Assembly (NCBI GenBank): GCA_012728855.1
Contig: JAAYEH010000059.1
Coordinates: forward strand, 1-64,000
Direction: 5' to 3'
Source: Rhodopirellula sp.
GTDB lineage: Bacteria > Planctomycetota > Planctomycetia > Pirellulales > Thermoguttaceae
Length of the DNA stretch: 64,000 bases
Both the position numbers and the translations under genes were made by a program. The notes under the pieces are model-generated. The model did no database searches and had not been told where the DNA came from. It saw nothing but the letters and a program-made list of their open reading frames with translations. Of this stretch, positions 62,463 through 64,000 are shown in pieces (the first letter of the stretch is position 1; the number at the start of each line of letters is the position of its first letter).

Positions 62463-62524
62463 CGTAGCCTGACTCTCCGAGTCGGGTCTTGGAAGCCAGA
62501 CCCGACTCGGAGAGTCAGGCTACG
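62463..62524. repeat. Hairpin element, perfect 27-bp stem
   Basis: cgtagcctgactctccgagtcgggtct-tggaagcc-agacccgactcggagagtcaggctacg. Confidence 0.9.
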
Positions 62525-62611
62525 AATTTCCGATCGAAACTTAAGTTCGCCTGCTCAAACTACCGATAAGGTGCCGACGAACCAGGGGGGAGCACTCTGG
62601 TCGGCAAGGAG

Positions 62612-63235
62612 TTGCGTGTGGGCATCTGGGGCATCGGGATCCAGTCGGCAGGGCAGGCGGTTCTTGGAGCCGCTGCTCGCTTGACTGGTTCAGTGGGGCC
62701 GCAACAAGCGGAGCCTCACGCTTGCAACCAGTCGACCGCAGACGAATTAACCCTCTCTGGTGGGGCGATTTCAGCGAAACCTCCCGACTTGGTTGGCCGT
62801 CTGTTTCCTGGCGTTCCGCGACGGGCGGACGGCAGCGTCAACATCGAGAATATCCGCACCTACCGTGACGAGCGTAAAGACGCTCTCGACGCTCGTCTCC
62901 GCGAGGCATTTCGCGACGCGGGCATTGATACCAGTGCGCAGATTCGGCTCCAGGTCGGTTACGATGGCCATGTTGCGGTAGCCAACGATCACCCGCAGCG
63001 GGACGAAATCGAACAGATCTTCGCCGACAATCCCGACCTCCGCAACCACTTCGCTGAGGTCGCCTCGCTCTCGGAGGTCATCCGTGCGGGCGAGGAAGCC
63101 AGCGCATTTCAACAGGCGTACGCCGACGACCCGGACGCCGCCATCGCCGAGTTCTGGCATCTCTTCTCCGGACAACGGCGGCCCGACTTCAGCCTGCTCA
63201 TTGGCGGGGACGAGTCGACCATCGAGTTTCAGTGA
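62612..63235 (+). CDS. Hypothetical acidic protein (start uncertain)
   Basis: Open frame with plausible composition (IRLQVGYDGHVAVANDHPQRDEIEQIFADNPDLRNHF); purine-rich AAGGAG upstream. Confidence 0.55.
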   Translation: MRVGIWGIGIQSAGQAVLGAAARLTGSVGPQQAEPHACNQSTADELTLSGGAISAKPPDLVGRLFPGVPRRADGSVNIENIRTYRDERKDALDARLREAFRDAGIDTSAQIRLQVGYDGHVAVANDHPQRDEIEQIFADNPDLRNHFAEVASLSEVIRAGEEASAFQQAYADDPDAAIAEFWHLFSGQRRPDFSLLIGGDESTIEFQ

Positions 63236-63482
63236 ACGTGCCGGCCGAGCTCGCCCAACAAGGTGACCCTGATATACCGCACATCCATCACCTCTTTGCC
63301 CGGCTTCTCGGGATCCATGTGCCGCATCGGAAGCTCGACGTCGGCGAACAGACGGGGCAGACGAAGAACCGGTCAAAGATAGCGCCGTCGCGGGCCAGCG
63401 AGTCGATATTCGGCATGGCGAGGTTGCGGTTTCCGTGAACGCTCAGATCGCCCCACCCCTGGTCATCGGCAAGTATTGGCAC
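63236..63482 (-). pseudogene. Sulfatase N-terminal remnant plus frame-shifted downstream fragment
   Basis: ILADDQGWGDLSVHGNRNLAMPNIDSLARDGAIFDRFFVCPVCSPT then loss of frame; CxPxR motif destroyed. Confidence 0.6.
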
Positions 63483-64000
63483 ACAAGCAATTTGCCCAGT
63501 AAATACGAAGGGGATTGTCCTGCCGCTACGGGCAGGTAATCCATAGTGATACCTCCGTCGAGTTTCTGTTCAATTTGTCCGCGGGTTCTGCGCTACTCCC
63601 AGTGTCGGTGCCCATAGACCAGAGGTCAACGAACCGCCGATACGGGAGGATCGGGATCATTGTGAGAAAAAATTCCACCAGGGAGCTCTGTCTCATCGGG
63701 GGGTGCGGTTAATCGCGAACCGCAGGCATACCCAGGCTAATCGTACAGGTCGGACTTCTGGCGGGCCGTTGCCTTTTTCAGGGGGGCGGGGGAATTCGCC
63801 TTGCCCGAAGCTCTGAGTTTCGGTATTTCTACGCGGCCTTGAGGTGTTTCGCCCGGCCGTCCCTGGCAGCGATCGCCTTTTCCATGGCGCCGGATGCGCC
63901 CAACCGAATCCCTACTCGTCTTGTGCGACTCCAATTTAGGCAGAACAGGCTCTATGGCCGATCTCCGTATGCAAATCCGCCGTCCGGCCGGCTTCTTGTT

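Noticed and set aside
63737-63934. 65-aa minus-strand ORF near window end
   Set aside because: No recognisable motif; likely chance ORF in a decayed region

Overview
This 64 kb, high-GC window is densely coding. Gene content and style suggest a Planctomycetes-like bacterium: Tat-exported Gfo/Idh oxidoreductases, a DUF1559 pseudopilin, Uma2, an AnmK-like kinase, and sulfatase/ceramidase relics (inference). Housekeeping genes dominate: glyS, rpmF-fabD-fabG-acpP-fabF, alaS, recA, thpR, holB-tmk, glgB, pyrE, a DAHP synthase, groES-groEL, trpD, two HtrA-like proteases and a DksA/TraR protein. The most exciting region is 1-5831. There an NAD(P)-type [FeFe]-hydrogenase operon runs into a second, divergent H-cluster protein fused to a histidine kinase, followed by a lone receiver and a receiver-kinase. 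This looks like a putative H2- or redox-sensing phosphorelay with no DNA-binding output visible here. Other points of interest: an AbiE-type toxin-antitoxin pair bracketed by two copies of a 99-bp palindromic element and preceded by a promoter/operator; several families of intergenic long-hairpin repeats; two likely pseudoenzymes (an RNase H-like protein and a class I glutamine amidotransferase lacking its Cys); a DUF1638-like/hydantoinase fusion; an FHA protein with near-identical 171-bp coiled-coil repeats; and several decayed gene fragments the ORF track does not resolve. All calls come from reading the sequence; no database search was run.
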